From positions 62,001-126,000 of the forward strand of contig JAPLCC010000015.1 in NCBI GenBank assembly GCA_026392415.1: a DNA stretch of 64,000 nt. Direction: 5' to 3'. Within the stretch, counting starts at the first letter, position 1, and each line of letters begins with the position of its first letter. The notes beneath the pieces are model-generated. The model ran no database searches. It saw nothing but the letters and a program-made list of their open reading frames with translations, and was not told where the DNA came from. Source of the DNA: Propionibacteriales bacterium (GTDB lineage Bacteria > Actinomycetota > Actinomycetes > Propionibacteriales > Nocardioidaceae). Shown here piece by piece: positions 54,622 through 62,912 of the stretch. The position numbers and the translations under genes are program-made.

Positions 54622-55856
54622 CCACCATCACGCAGAAGAGCACCAACCCGACTGCCCACCTCTCCCCCGAGCAGATCGAGGCGCTCGGTGCCGAGCTCGA
54701 CGCCATCCGCCAGGAGGTCATCGACACCCGTGGCGAGCGCGACGCGGCGTACATCCGCAAGGTCGTCGACGTGCAGCGCAAGCTGGAGCTCGGCAGCCGC
54801 GCGGTCCTGCTGGCCAGCATCTTCCCGCCGGCCTGGGTCGCCGGGACGGTCGGGCTGAGCGTCGCGAAGATCCTCGAGAACATGGAGATCGGCCACAACG
54901 TCATGCACGGCCAGTGGGACTGGATGCGTGACCCGAAGATCCACTCGACCACGTGGGAGTGGGACAACGCGACCCCGTCGGACGCGTGGAAGCACTCGCA
55001 CAACCAGGTGCACCACGCCCACACCAACATCGTCGGCAAGGACAACGACCTCGGCTACGGCATCATGCGCGTCGACGAGGAGCAGCGCTGGCACCCGTTC
55101 TTCCTCGCGCAGCCGGTCTGGAACTTCATCAACGCCTGCTTCTTCGAGTACGGCATCGCGGCGTACGACCTCGAGCTCGGCCGCAACCTGAAGATCCCCA
55201 AGGACAAGCGGAGCGAGGCGTTCAAGAAGAACCTCCAGGGCACGCTGACCAAGATCCGCAAGCAGGCCACCAAGGACTACGTCGTCAACCCGGCGCTCGC
55301 GATCCCGACCGGCTCCTTCCTGCCGGCCCTGGCGGCCAACTTCACCGCCAACCTGGTGCGCAACGTGTGGTCGCACTCGGTGATCATGTGCGGCCACTTC
55401 CCCGAGGGCGTCGAGACGTTCGAGCTGAAGTCGATCCCCAAGAACGAGACCCGGGGCGAGTGGTACCTGCGCCAGATGCTCGGCTCGGCCAACTTCTCCG
55501 GCTCGACCGCGTTGCACATCATGAGCGGCAACCTGTCGCACCAGATCGAGCACCACCTCTTCCCCGACCTGCCGAGCAACCGGTACGCCGAGGTCGCGCC
55601 GAAGGTGAAGGCCGTGTTCGACAAGTACGAACTGACCTACCTCACCCGCCCGTTCATCCCGCAGGTCGCCAGCGCGTGGCACAAGGTGGTCCGGCTGTCG
55701 TTCCCGAACGGCTGGCTGGAGACGACCAACGCCAAGAACCTGCCGACCCAGCTGGTGGCTCTCTACAAGATCTCCACCGCCGACAAGCGCAAGCGCCGCG
55801 TCATGTTGAAGCTGCTCGAGCGCAAGGCCAAGCAGGAGTACACCGAGGCCGCCTGA
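54618..55856 (+). CDS. Membrane acyl-CoA (stearoyl-type) desaturase
   Basis: 412 residues. Di-iron membrane desaturase with three histidine boxes: HNVMHGQWDW (from H93), HNQVHHAH (about 126-133) and HQIEHHLFPD (from H308). Inserts a double bond into a long-chain acyl-CoA, most likely delta-9, using electrons from the adjacent reductase. Arrangement matches mycobacterial Rv3230c-desA3. Followed by a perfect hairpin terminator. Confidence 0.94.
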   Translation: MTTITQKSTNPTAHLSPEQIEALGAELDAIRQEVIDTRGERDAAYIRKVVDVQRKLELGSRAVLLASIFPPAWVAGTVGLSVAKILENMEIGHNVMHGQWDWMRDPKIHSTTWEWDNATPSDAWKHSHNQVHHAHTNIVGKDNDLGYGIMRVDEEQRWHPFFLAQPVWNFINACFFEYGIAAYDLELGRNLKIPKDKRSEAFKKNLQGTLTKIRKQATKDYVVNPALAIPTGSFLPALAANFTANLVRNVWSHSVIMCGHFPEGVETFELKSIPKNETRGEWYLRQMLGSANFSGSTALHIMSGNLSHQIEHHLFPDLPSNRYAEVAPKVKAVFDKYELTYLTRPFIPQVASAWHKVVRLSFPNGWLETTNAKNLPTQLVALYKISTADKRKRRVMLKLLERKAKQEYTEAA

Positions 55857-55863
55857 TCCATCT

Positions 55864-55898
55864 GACGCCGTACGACGTGATCCACGTCGTACGGCGTC
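55864..55898 (+). terminator. Perfect 16-bp hairpin terminator after the desaturase gene
   Basis: Arms of 16 bases around a three-base loop (ATC), each arm containing CGTACGACGTG or its complement. It begins eight bases after the desaturase stop and ends before the crotonase -10 box. There is no T-run. Confidence 0.85.
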
Positions 55899-55913
55899 GT
55901 GGTTACTCAGCAG

Positions 55914-55919
55914 TAGTAT
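55914..55919 (+). promoter_or_regulatory. -10 box (TAGTAT), leaderless promoter of the crotonase gene
   Basis: TAGTAT, six bases (TGGTCC), then the ATG at 55926. This is the closest to the TATAAT-type consensus among the leaderless promoters here. Confidence 0.65.
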
Positions 55920-55925
55920 TGGTCC

Positions 55926-56720
55926 ATGAGCAACGTGACCTGCACGATCACTGACGGCATCGCGCATGTCCGGCTGGACCGCCCGGACAAGTTGAACTCC
56001 CTGACGCTCGACATCCTCGACGACCTCGTGTCGACCGCCACGATGCTGCGCAAGGACAAGACCCTGCGCGCCGTGATCATCAGCGGCGAGGGCGACGCGT
56101 TCTGCGCGGGCCTCGACTTCGCCTCGGTCCTGCGCAACCCGGCGGGTGTCGCGAAGGCGTTCGTGCCGCGCCCGTTGCGTGGCACGAACACGTTCCAGGA
56201 GGCACCCTGGGCCTTCCGCCGGATCCCCGTTCCGGTGATCGCTGCCGTGCACGGGCACTGCCTCGGCGGCGGCCTGCAGATCGCGCTTGCCGCGGACTTC
56301 CGGATCGCCACCCCCGATTCGCGCTGGTCGGTGCTCGAAGGCAAGTGGGGGCTGATCCCCGACATGTCGGGCATCCAGGCGCTCAAGGAGCTGGTCGGCA
56401 TCGACCAGGCCAAGCTGCTGACCATGACCGCTGAGGTCTTCGACGGCTCGCGCGCGCTCGAGCTCGGCCTCGTCACGCGGCTCGACAACGACCCGCTGGC
56501 CGGCGCGCACCGCCTCGCCGAGCAGCTCACCCAGAAGTCCCCCGACGCGCTCGCCGCCGCGAAGCGACTCTTCAACGACAACTGGACGTCGTCCCCACGC
56601 AAGACTTTCGCCCGCGAGCGGATGGAGCAGGCCTTCCTGCTCGCCGCCCGCAACACGAAGGCAGCCCGAGAGGCGGCCTTCAAGAAGGCCGACGCCACCT
56701 ACGGCCCGCGGGTGCGCTGA
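55926..56720 (+). CDS. Crotonase / enoyl-CoA hydratase-isomerase family protein
   Basis: 264 residues. Oxyanion-hole segments DAFCAGLDFAS and HGHCLGGGLQIALAADFRIA are intact. At the second catalytic position the usual Glu is replaced in GLIPDMSG by Asp, a pattern seen in dienoyl-CoA isomerase-like members, so simple enoyl-CoA hydration is not assured. ATG start follows the TAGTAT box. Stands alone between the desaturase terminator and the convergent c-di-GMP-type locus. Confidence 0.88.
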   Translation: MSNVTCTITDGIAHVRLDRPDKLNSLTLDILDDLVSTATMLRKDKTLRAVIISGEGDAFCAGLDFASVLRNPAGVAKAFVPRPLRGTNTFQEAPWAFRRIPVPVIAAVHGHCLGGGLQIALAADFRIATPDSRWSVLEGKWGLIPDMSGIQALKELVGIDQAKLLTMTAEVFDGSRALELGLVTRLDNDPLAGAHRLAEQLTQKSPDALAAAKRLFNDNWTSSPRKTFARERMEQAFLLAARNTKAAREAAFKKADATYGPRVR

Positions 56721-56747
56721 CCGCTTCGTCGATCACGTCCTGGCGTC

Positions 56748-58586
56748 TCATGAAGGGCGTCGGCGGTGCGGAAGCACCAGCACGGCGTACCAGGCCGCGG
56801 CACCGCGGACCAGCCAGTGGACCGGCAGGAGGACCATGTGTCCGGCCGCCGGCAACCCCTGTCGCCACGCCGCGAGCACGGCAGCGACGATCACCGCCAC
56901 CGCCACGGCAAGGACCAGCGACGACACCCCGACCCCTCCCGTTGCCAGGGTGTCGTCGCGAGCCACGCTCCACCTGATGCCGTACGACGTGGCGGCAGCG
57001 ATCAGCACCGGGTAGCCGAGGAACAGCAACGGCGCGCTGAAGCCGAGCAGGACCTGGCGGAGCGTGACGCGGTGCCCGCCGAAGTCCAGGTTGAGGAGCC
57101 AGACGCGAGCCCGGGCTCCGGCGATCCTCGCGGCGATCGCCGAACGGTCAGCGCGGCGACGAACGCTCGACCAGAGGCCGGGGACATCGATCCGGCGTGA
57201 CGTCGACTGCAGCGTGGCCATCCGCAGCGCCGCGTGCTCGTTCGGGCTGCTCCCGACCCCGTCGAGATATGCCTGCCAGCCGCCCGCACGTCGCAGGACG
57301 TGGCTGTTGAAGTGGGTGGAGAGCAGGTCCCGCGCGAGCTCGGTGAACTCCCCGCGCCAGGGGTAGGCCCGATCGAGCGCCAGAGCGGTCTCGACGACCT
57401 CGCCGCCCGTCGCCACCGAACCGTCCCGTCCCCAGACCCGGTGTCGGGTCCTGAGGCCCGCCAGCGGCGCGCGATGGGGTTGGCGTTCCAGGTTCTCGAT
57501 CAGGTCGGCCTCGAAGAGGTCGACCGCCCGACGCAACTGGTCCGGGTCCGGAACCTCGTCGGACGCGTAGGCGACGACGTACCGGCCGCGCGCCATTGCC
57601 AGCCCGTCGTCACAGGCCAGGGCCGGCTCGCGGAACCGGTGAGGAGGCACCGACAACACGCGGACCCACGCCGGCGGCGCCACCTCCCTCACCGCAGCGA
57701 GCGTCCGGTCGTCGTCATCGGCGACGAGCAGGATGGCGTCCAGGCGCGAGCTCGGGTAGTCGATGCCCTCGAGCCGCCGGACGATCCGCTCGACGGTCTC
57801 CCGCGGACCGGAAACGGGGACGAGCACGGAATACGCCGGCAGCAGGGCGTCGTGCTGGATCGGCGCCCCTGACTCCCCGACGGCCCGCCGGAACTCAGCC
57901 GCCTCACGCTCGACGGCGACCTCCCGGACGGCCAGAGCGATGGCCGCCCGGCACTGGACCAGCACAGCGACGAGGAACAGCGGTCCCGCGACAGCCAGAA
58001 CGGTCGCGAGGACAGCGAGTGGAGCGAGGACCGTGAGGGCGACCGAGCCTGCAGCAAGGATCACGCCCACGGCCACGGAGGCAGCCGCGCTGCGTGGGCG
58101 ATCCGTCAGGCGATCGCGCGCCAGCGCAGGAGTCTGCGCGCTGCGGGCACGGACAGCGACGTGGTCGAGGTCGCGCTGGGTGCAGGCGACGAACTCGACG
58201 GGCATCCCGGGGAAGAGTTCCTGGACCTCCTCCAGCAGGTCAGGTCCGGGCCGCACCGAGGTCGCCACGATCACGACACCGTTCTCGGTCAGCTCGCACG
58301 CGACCCAACCCAGTTCGATGGTCTCTGCAACGTCGACGATCGCCGCCAGACGCGGCTCGGGCGGTTCCCGGTCCAGGTCGCGGGTCGTGACGTCCCATTG
58401 CCGGGCGAGCGCCTCCAACAGGTCGGCGCGGTTGATCGACCCGCTCTCGAGCAGGTGCTGGCCGAGGTAGCCCCCGACCTCCTGTTGGTGGTCGAGGGCC
58501 GCCTGGAGGGCAGCCTCGTCGAGACGGCCCGCTGCGATCAGCTGACTGCCGATGCGGTTCCCGGCGACGTCTGGTTCCACTGTCAC
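56748..58586 (-). CDS. MshEN domain fused to degenerate GT2-like membrane protein (copy A)
   Basis: 612 residues. Residues 11-34 and 40-63 form two 24-residue MshEN repeats with a five-residue spacer, the c-di-GMP-binding layout (R11, G13, L16, G20, L27, L31, Q34; then G42, L45, G49, L56, L60, Q63). Two membrane helices (about 165-215), a GT2-like domain (YSVLVPVSGPRETVERIV, then GIDYPSSRLDAILLVADD, ARGRYVVAYASDEVPDPDQLR) and four C-terminal helices. The TEDADLG and QxxRW catalytic motifs of NfrB/XagB-type synthases are not found. GTG start overlaps the upstream GGDEF-EAL stop (GTGA). Confidence 0.82.
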   Translation of the reverse strand: MTVEPDVAGNRIGSQLIAAGRLDEAALQAALDHQQEVGGYLGQHLLESGSINRADLLEALARQWDVTTRDLDREPPEPRLAAIVDVAETIELGWVACELTENGVVIVATSVRPGPDLLEEVQELFPGMPVEFVACTQRDLDHVAVRARSAQTPALARDRLTDRPRSAAASVAVGVILAAGSVALTVLAPLAVLATVLAVAGPLFLVAVLVQCRAAIALAVREVAVEREAAEFRRAVGESGAPIQHDALLPAYSVLVPVSGPRETVERIVRRLEGIDYPSSRLDAILLVADDDDRTLAAVREVAPPAWVRVLSVPPHRFREPALACDDGLAMARGRYVVAYASDEVPDPDQLRRAVDLFEADLIENLERQPHRAPLAGLRTRHRVWGRDGSVATGGEVVETALALDRAYPWRGEFTELARDLLSTHFNSHVLRRAGGWQAYLDGVGSSPNEHAALRMATLQSTSRRIDVPGLWSSVRRRADRSAIAARIAGARARVWLLNLDFGGHRVTLRQVLLGFSAPLLFLGYPVLIAAATSYGIRWSVARDDTLATGGVGVSSLVLAVAVAVIVAAVLAAWRQGLPAAGHMVLLPVHWLVRGAAAWYAVLVLPHRRRPS

Positions 58587-59959
58587 GATCCGACCACTCG
58601 TCTCTCCTGCAGTGTCGACTCGTCGGCCATCGGCAGGTTCGCCAGCAGCGACGCCAGCGGAACCGGCAGTCCGAAGGCGTGGCCCTGCATCTGTCCGAAC
58701 CCGAGGTCCTCGAGCATGGCCGCCTGGGCGTCGGACTCCACCCCGGCCGCCATCGCCTCGGCACCGAGCCCGGTGGCCATCGCTCGCACCCCACTGCTCA
58801 CAGCGCGGGCGCTCGCCGTGGCGAGGATGTCGGCGACGATCTCCATGTCGAGCTTGACGAGGTCGATGGGGAGACCGGCGAGATGCGTCGATCGGCTGGA
58901 CCGGGTGCCGACATGGTCCACGGCGATCCGGACCCCGCTGGCCCTGAGCGCGGCCAGCTCCCGCAGCCGGGGACCGGCAATGCTCAACAGGGTCGACTCG
59001 GCAATCTCGATGACGAGGAGCTCCGCAGGCAGGCCGCTCGCCTCCAGCGCGACACGCACCCGCTCGGTCAGGCCGGGACGGGAGACCTCCGTGGCGCTGA
59101 CGTTGACATGGACCGCGAGCCGCTGGCCCCGGTCGATCAGGTCCACGCCCGCCGAGCAAGCGCTCCGAAGCGTGTCCGCGCCGACCGTGTGCATGAGCTC
59201 GTTGGCTTCCATCACGTCCATGAAGAACCGGGGAGTCAGCGTGCCCACCTCGGGGTTCTCCCAGCGCAGGAGCGCCTCGACGGCGACGACCCGATGCGAT
59301 CTGGCCTCGACGATCGGCTGGTAGAAGACGACGAACTCCCCGTTCGCATGGGCCCGCTCGAGGTCCGCCAGCACCTTCGCCGATCGCTCGTCAGCAGCGT
59401 GTCGGCCGGCCTGGTACGTCTCGAAGCGAGCACCGCCACGCTCCCTGGCCGCACGCAGCGCGGTGTCGGCCCTGCCCACGACCAGGTCCGGATCCACCTC
59501 GTCCCCGTCCGCGAATGCGATGCCGATGCTCAGCGTCGCTTCGACCTGCAACCCGTCCACCTGGACGGGAGTCGCCATGGCCCCTTGCAGGCGACGCGCC
59601 AACGGTTGCCCGTCCTCACCATGGGAGAGCAGGGGACAGAGAATCAGGAAGCCCTCGTCCCCGACCCGGGCCACCGTGTCGTAGGGCCGGACCACGCGTT
59701 GCAGTCGCGCGGCGACCTCCCGAAGCACCTCGTCGACGACGTCCTGGCCCCACCTCTCATGGATCGCGCCGAGGTCATCGACGTCGACACACAGGACCGC
59801 AAGGCCGCGCCCCGTTCGAGCGGCCTCCCGCAGCGCCGCCCCTGCGCGGTCGGACCACAACACGCGGTTCGGGAGGCTGGTGAGCTCGTCCCGCAGGGCA
59901 GGATCGATCACAGGGGCGTGCTCGTTGCGCTCCAGTGGCGGACGGGATCCGTTCTGCAT
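58583..59959 (-). CDS. Degenerate GGDEF-EAL protein, probable c-di-GMP receptor
   Basis: 458 residues with no sensor or membrane segment. GGDEF domain (about 20-185) reads GDEGF at 100-104, so cyclase activity is unlikely. EAL domain (about 200-450) keeps E228 (EALLRW), VNVS, IEIAES, the Lys in LVKLD and the Gln in MQGHAFG, but has VDHVGTRSS where VDDFGTG is expected and MAAGVES where AEGVE is expected, losing two catalytic acids. It may bind c-di-GMP without cutting it. ATG at 59959 preferred; a GTG two codons earlier is possible. Lies between two MshEN-GT2 paralogues. Confidence 0.85.
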   Translation of the reverse strand: MQNGSRPPLERNEHAPVIDPALRDELTSLPNRVLWSDRAGAALREAARTGRGLAVLCVDVDDLGAIHERWGQDVVDEVLREVAARLQRVVRPYDTVARVGDEGFLILCPLLSHGEDGQPLARRLQGAMATPVQVDGLQVEATLSIGIAFADGDEVDPDLVVGRADTALRAARERGGARFETYQAGRHAADERSAKVLADLERAHANGEFVVFYQPIVEARSHRVVAVEALLRWENPEVGTLTPRFFMDVMEANELMHTVGADTLRSACSAGVDLIDRGQRLAVHVNVSATEVSRPGLTERVRVALEASGLPAELLVIEIAESTLLSIAGPRLRELAALRASGVRIAVDHVGTRSSRSTHLAGLPIDLVKLDMEIVADILATASARAVSSGVRAMATGLGAEAMAAGVESDAQAAMLEDLGFGQMQGHAFGLPVPLASLLANLPMADESTLQERRVVGS

Positions 59960-60035
59960 GCTCACCAGAATCAGGCACCTTCCGCATCTGGCCCAGTGCC
60001 AAAAGTCCCGTCGGGCGCGGGGCTCCGGTATCGCA

Positions 60036-61877
60036 TCATGGTGTCCCCCCGGGCCAGTCACGGTGGAGCGAGGGCTGCAGGACCACGGCAACCAGTGCTG
60101 ACCACGCGGCGAGGGCGTGCAGGAACCAGTGGGCCGGGAGAGCCATGGCGGCGACGCCGACCCGCCAGCCGCGTCGGCGCGACAACACGACCCAGGCCGT
60201 GAGCACGGCCACCAGGAGCACGAGCACGGCTGCACCCAGCCCGAGCCACGCGACCGACTCAGCCATGCCTTCCTCGTGACCGCGGGACCTCACGGCCGCG
60301 GCGAACACGCCCGCCAGGACCACGGGGTAGGCGAGGAACATCGCCGCCGATCCCAACCCGATCGACAGGGCCTGGGCGCGGGCCGGGTCACGGGCCCCGC
60401 TGCGCCGCAGCCGCGCCATGCTCCGGGCCTGCACCACCGCGTCCAGAAGGACCAGGGCGAATGCCCCGGCCCGGTCGCGGGTCCACAGCAACGGTCCCGG
60501 TACGACGGCTCGCGTCGAGGTCGAGTCCAGCTCCTCGATCCTGGGTGGGAGCTCGGCAGCGGCTGTCTCCATGGTGGGCCTCCGGACCAGACTGGAGAAC
60601 CCTCCTGAACGACGCAGCAGGCGCATGTTGCAGTGCATCGAGGTGATGTCGGGCGCACGATCCGACCCGGCTGCTGCGCCGGCTGTCCGGTGCATGCGAA
60701 ACGCTTCGTCGGCCACGGCCAGCCGTCCGAACACGGTCGCGGTCGAGCCCAGCCGATGGGCGACACGGAGCGCGAGCAGCGGCGGGACGTCGTCCTCGCG
60801 GTCGAACCGTTCGAAAAGGTCCTTGTCGAAGGCGGCGACCGCCCTGCGGATCTGGTCAGGGGCGGGCGTCTCGTCCTGCTCCCACGCGACGACGTAGCGG
60901 CCGCGGGCCAGTGCCAGGCCGTGGTCGTAGGCCCGGATGACGTCCGCGAAGTCCGCGTCCGGCACCCGAGCGACCCGGATCCAGGCCCGCGGCGTCCTGC
61001 GGCGGAGCGCATCGAGGGTCACCAGGTCGCTGTCGGCAGCCAACAGGATCGCGTCCGTTCGCGCCCGCGGGTAGTCGATGGCGCTGAAGTTCTCGACCAG
61101 CGACTGCAGGGCACCCTCGCCGCCGCTGAGGCGCACGATCACGGAATAGACGGGCAGCCCCTGGTCCGCAGGCGCCGGCTCGTTGACCAGGTCGACGGGC
61201 AGCGAGGCCAGGGCGCGCAGCTCGGCACGCTGCTGACCGCGGAGATCGTTCACCAGCACCGGATAGCCCGAGATCGAAGGGACCACCGCGCCCACGAGGA
61301 AGACGACGACCGCGGCGAGCAGCACCACACCCACCACAGCCAGCGGCAGCACGAACGCAGCGGCAAGGACGAGCGTGCCGATGACCAGGGCGACCACGTG
61401 GTGAGCCGGACGGACGATCGACCGCACCACCGTCGGGTCGCGGTCGGCCAGTCGCGCCCGGCGTACCCCCATGGCGACACCATCGAGATCGTGCTGCGAA
61501 CAGCCGACGAACTCCACCGGGTGGCCGGGGAAGTGCTCCTGCACCTCGACGACCAGGTCCTCGGCAGGGCGGACACAGGTGGCGACGACAATGGTGTCGT
61601 CGACGAGTTCGCAGGCGATCCATCCGAGCTCGACCGTCTCCTCGACGTCGAGCCCGACCAGCAGCGAGGCTTGAGGCGGCTGCTGTGCCAGGTCCCGGGT
61701 CTGGGCCTGCCACTGGTCAGCGAGTACAGCGTAGAAGTCGCTGTGCGAGATGAATCCGGCCTCGATCAGGTGATGACCGAGGAAACCGCCCTCGCGGCGC
61801 TGTCGATCGCGAGCCCTCGCAAGGTGCGAGGGTTCGACCAGTCCGTCGGCAACGAGCCGACCACCGATGTCCGCCAC
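60036..61877 (-). CDS. MshEN domain fused to degenerate GT2-like membrane protein (copy B)
   Basis: 613 residues, paralogue of the product at 56748. MshEN repeats at 3-26 and 32-55 with the same five-residue spacer; the first repeat has Asp for the usual Arg (D3) and R23 for Leu, the second is standard (G34, L37, G41, L52, Q55). Two membrane helices (about 160-205), a GT2-like domain (PVYSVIVRLSGGEGALQSLV, then AIDYPRARTDAILLAADSD, ARGRYVVAWEQDETPAPDQIR), then three or four helices. Catalytic GT2 motifs are missing here too. GTG start; first gene of the three-gene unit, 76 bases before the GGDEF-EAL gene. Confidence 0.82.
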   Translation of the reverse strand: MADIGGRLVADGLVEPSHLARARDRQRREGGFLGHHLIEAGFISHSDFYAVLADQWQAQTRDLAQQPPQASLLVGLDVEETVELGWIACELVDDTIVVATCVRPAEDLVVEVQEHFPGHPVEFVGCSQHDLDGVAMGVRRARLADRDPTVVRSIVRPAHHVVALVIGTLVLAAAFVLPLAVVGVVLLAAVVVFLVGAVVPSISGYPVLVNDLRGQQRAELRALASLPVDLVNEPAPADQGLPVYSVIVRLSGGEGALQSLVENFSAIDYPRARTDAILLAADSDLVTLDALRRRTPRAWIRVARVPDADFADVIRAYDHGLALARGRYVVAWEQDETPAPDQIRRAVAAFDKDLFERFDREDDVPPLLALRVAHRLGSTATVFGRLAVADEAFRMHRTAGAAAGSDRAPDITSMHCNMRLLRRSGGFSSLVRRPTMETAAAELPPRIEELDSTSTRAVVPGPLLWTRDRAGAFALVLLDAVVQARSMARLRRSGARDPARAQALSIGLGSAAMFLAYPVVLAGVFAAAVRSRGHEEGMAESVAWLGLGAAVLVLLVAVLTAWVVLSRRRGWRVGVAAMALPAHWFLHALAAWSALVAVVLQPSLHRDWPGGTP

Positions 61878-61981
61878 CCCTGAAATCCCCCAACGGGCCT
61901 CTCCCGGGCCCTCCCTGATTCGAGGGTAGGCGGTCCATCCTGTGGCGGACGAAGGTACGGCAAACCTTTACCCAGAGGGGT

Positions 61982-62905
61982 CTAGGGGTACTGCAGGTCG
62001 ACCGTGGCTTCGCTGATCTCCCACAGCTTCTTCGCGGCCGCCTCGTCCCTCGCGAGCTTGCTGCGACCGACGATCCGCGGCGTACCCATCATCTGCTGAA
62101 GTCCGCTCGGGCCGACGAAGGTGTTGCCGGGCAGGTCCTCGGTCGCGGCCATCAACGAGGGCCAGGCACCGGCGGCCGCGGGCTGTGAGATCACCTTGAC
62201 GGTCGCGTCGAGGATCGAGGCGACCCCGCCACGGGAGCGACCGTACTGGCCGTTGGCCGCGAGGTGGGTACCGGCGAAGCCGGGGTGTGCGGCGAGCGCG
62301 CGAACGGGCAGGTCGGCCTCCCGCATCCGGCGGTCGAGCTCGGCAGTGAGGTGCAGATTGGCCAGCTTGGTCTGTGCGTAGACCCGCCACTTGTTGTAGC
62401 GGCCGGTCTGCTCCCGCGGATCGCCGAGAGGCGACTTCCCGGCGACGTGGTGGAACATCGACGACACACTCACCACCCTTCCGTCAGCGCTCTGCACGAG
62501 CTGCGGCAGGAGGAGGCCGGTGAGCAGGAACGGTCCGAAGTGGTTGGTCGCCATCTGCAGCTCCAGACCGTCCGCCGTCCGGGAGTACGCCGTCCCCATC
62601 ACGCCGGCGTTGTTGACCAGCACGTCGATGGGGCCGATCTGCGCGGCGTTGGCAGCCGCCGTACGCACGGACGCGAGGCTGGCGAGGTCCAGGTGCAGCG
62701 CCTCGAGCGACGCTCCGGGGACCTCGACCCTGATGGCAGCGACCGTCTCCTCCACCTTGGTCGGGTTGCGTCCGGCGAGGACGACGCGGGCGCCCCGGCG
62801 GGCCAGTTCGAGAGCCGTGAAGTGGCCGAGCCCGCCGAGGGTCGGTCCGGTGATCACGATGGTCCGCCCGCTCTGGTCCGGGAGGTCGGCGACGTTCCAG
62901 TGCAT
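61982..62905 (-). CDS. Short-chain dehydrogenase, retinol-dehydrogenase-like
   Basis: 307-residue SDR. Nucleotide-binding motif TGPTLGGLG, NNAGVMG, catalytic SVSS and YAQTKLAN (YxxxK), then an AAHPGFAGTHL segment typical of the retinol dehydrogenase/WW-oxidoreductase-like group. Substrate unknown. The ATG at 62905 follows AGGACC at six bases; the long upstream extension of the frame is antisense-like and is left out. Seven bases after the gene at 62913, same strand. Confidence 0.88.
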   Translation of the reverse strand: MHWNVADLPDQSGRTIVITGPTLGGLGHFTALELARRGARVVLAGRNPTKVEETVAAIRVEVPGASLEALHLDLASLASVRTAAANAAQIGPIDVLVNNAGVMGTAYSRTADGLELQMATNHFGPFLLTGLLLPQLVQSADGRVVSVSSMFHHVAGKSPLGDPREQTGRYNKWRVYAQTKLANLHLTAELDRRMREADLPVRALAAHPGFAGTHLAANGQYGRSRGGVASILDATVKVISQPAAAGAWPSLMAATEDLPGNTFVGPSGLQQMMGTPRIVGRSKLARDEAAAKKLWEISEATVDLQYP

Positions 62906-62912
62906 GGTGGTC

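Noticed and set aside
56176..56200. AACACGTT core resembling a KstR site inside the crotonase gene
   Set aside because: ACGAACACGTTCCA lacks the first fixed T of the motif and lies within coding sequence, away from any promoter.
58587..59159. N-terminal extension of the MshEN-GT2-like copy A frame by 191 codons
   Set aside because: The extension overlaps the GGDEF-EAL gene in another frame. The GTG at 58586 overlaps its stop (GTGA) and places the MshEN repeats at the N-terminus, as in copy B.
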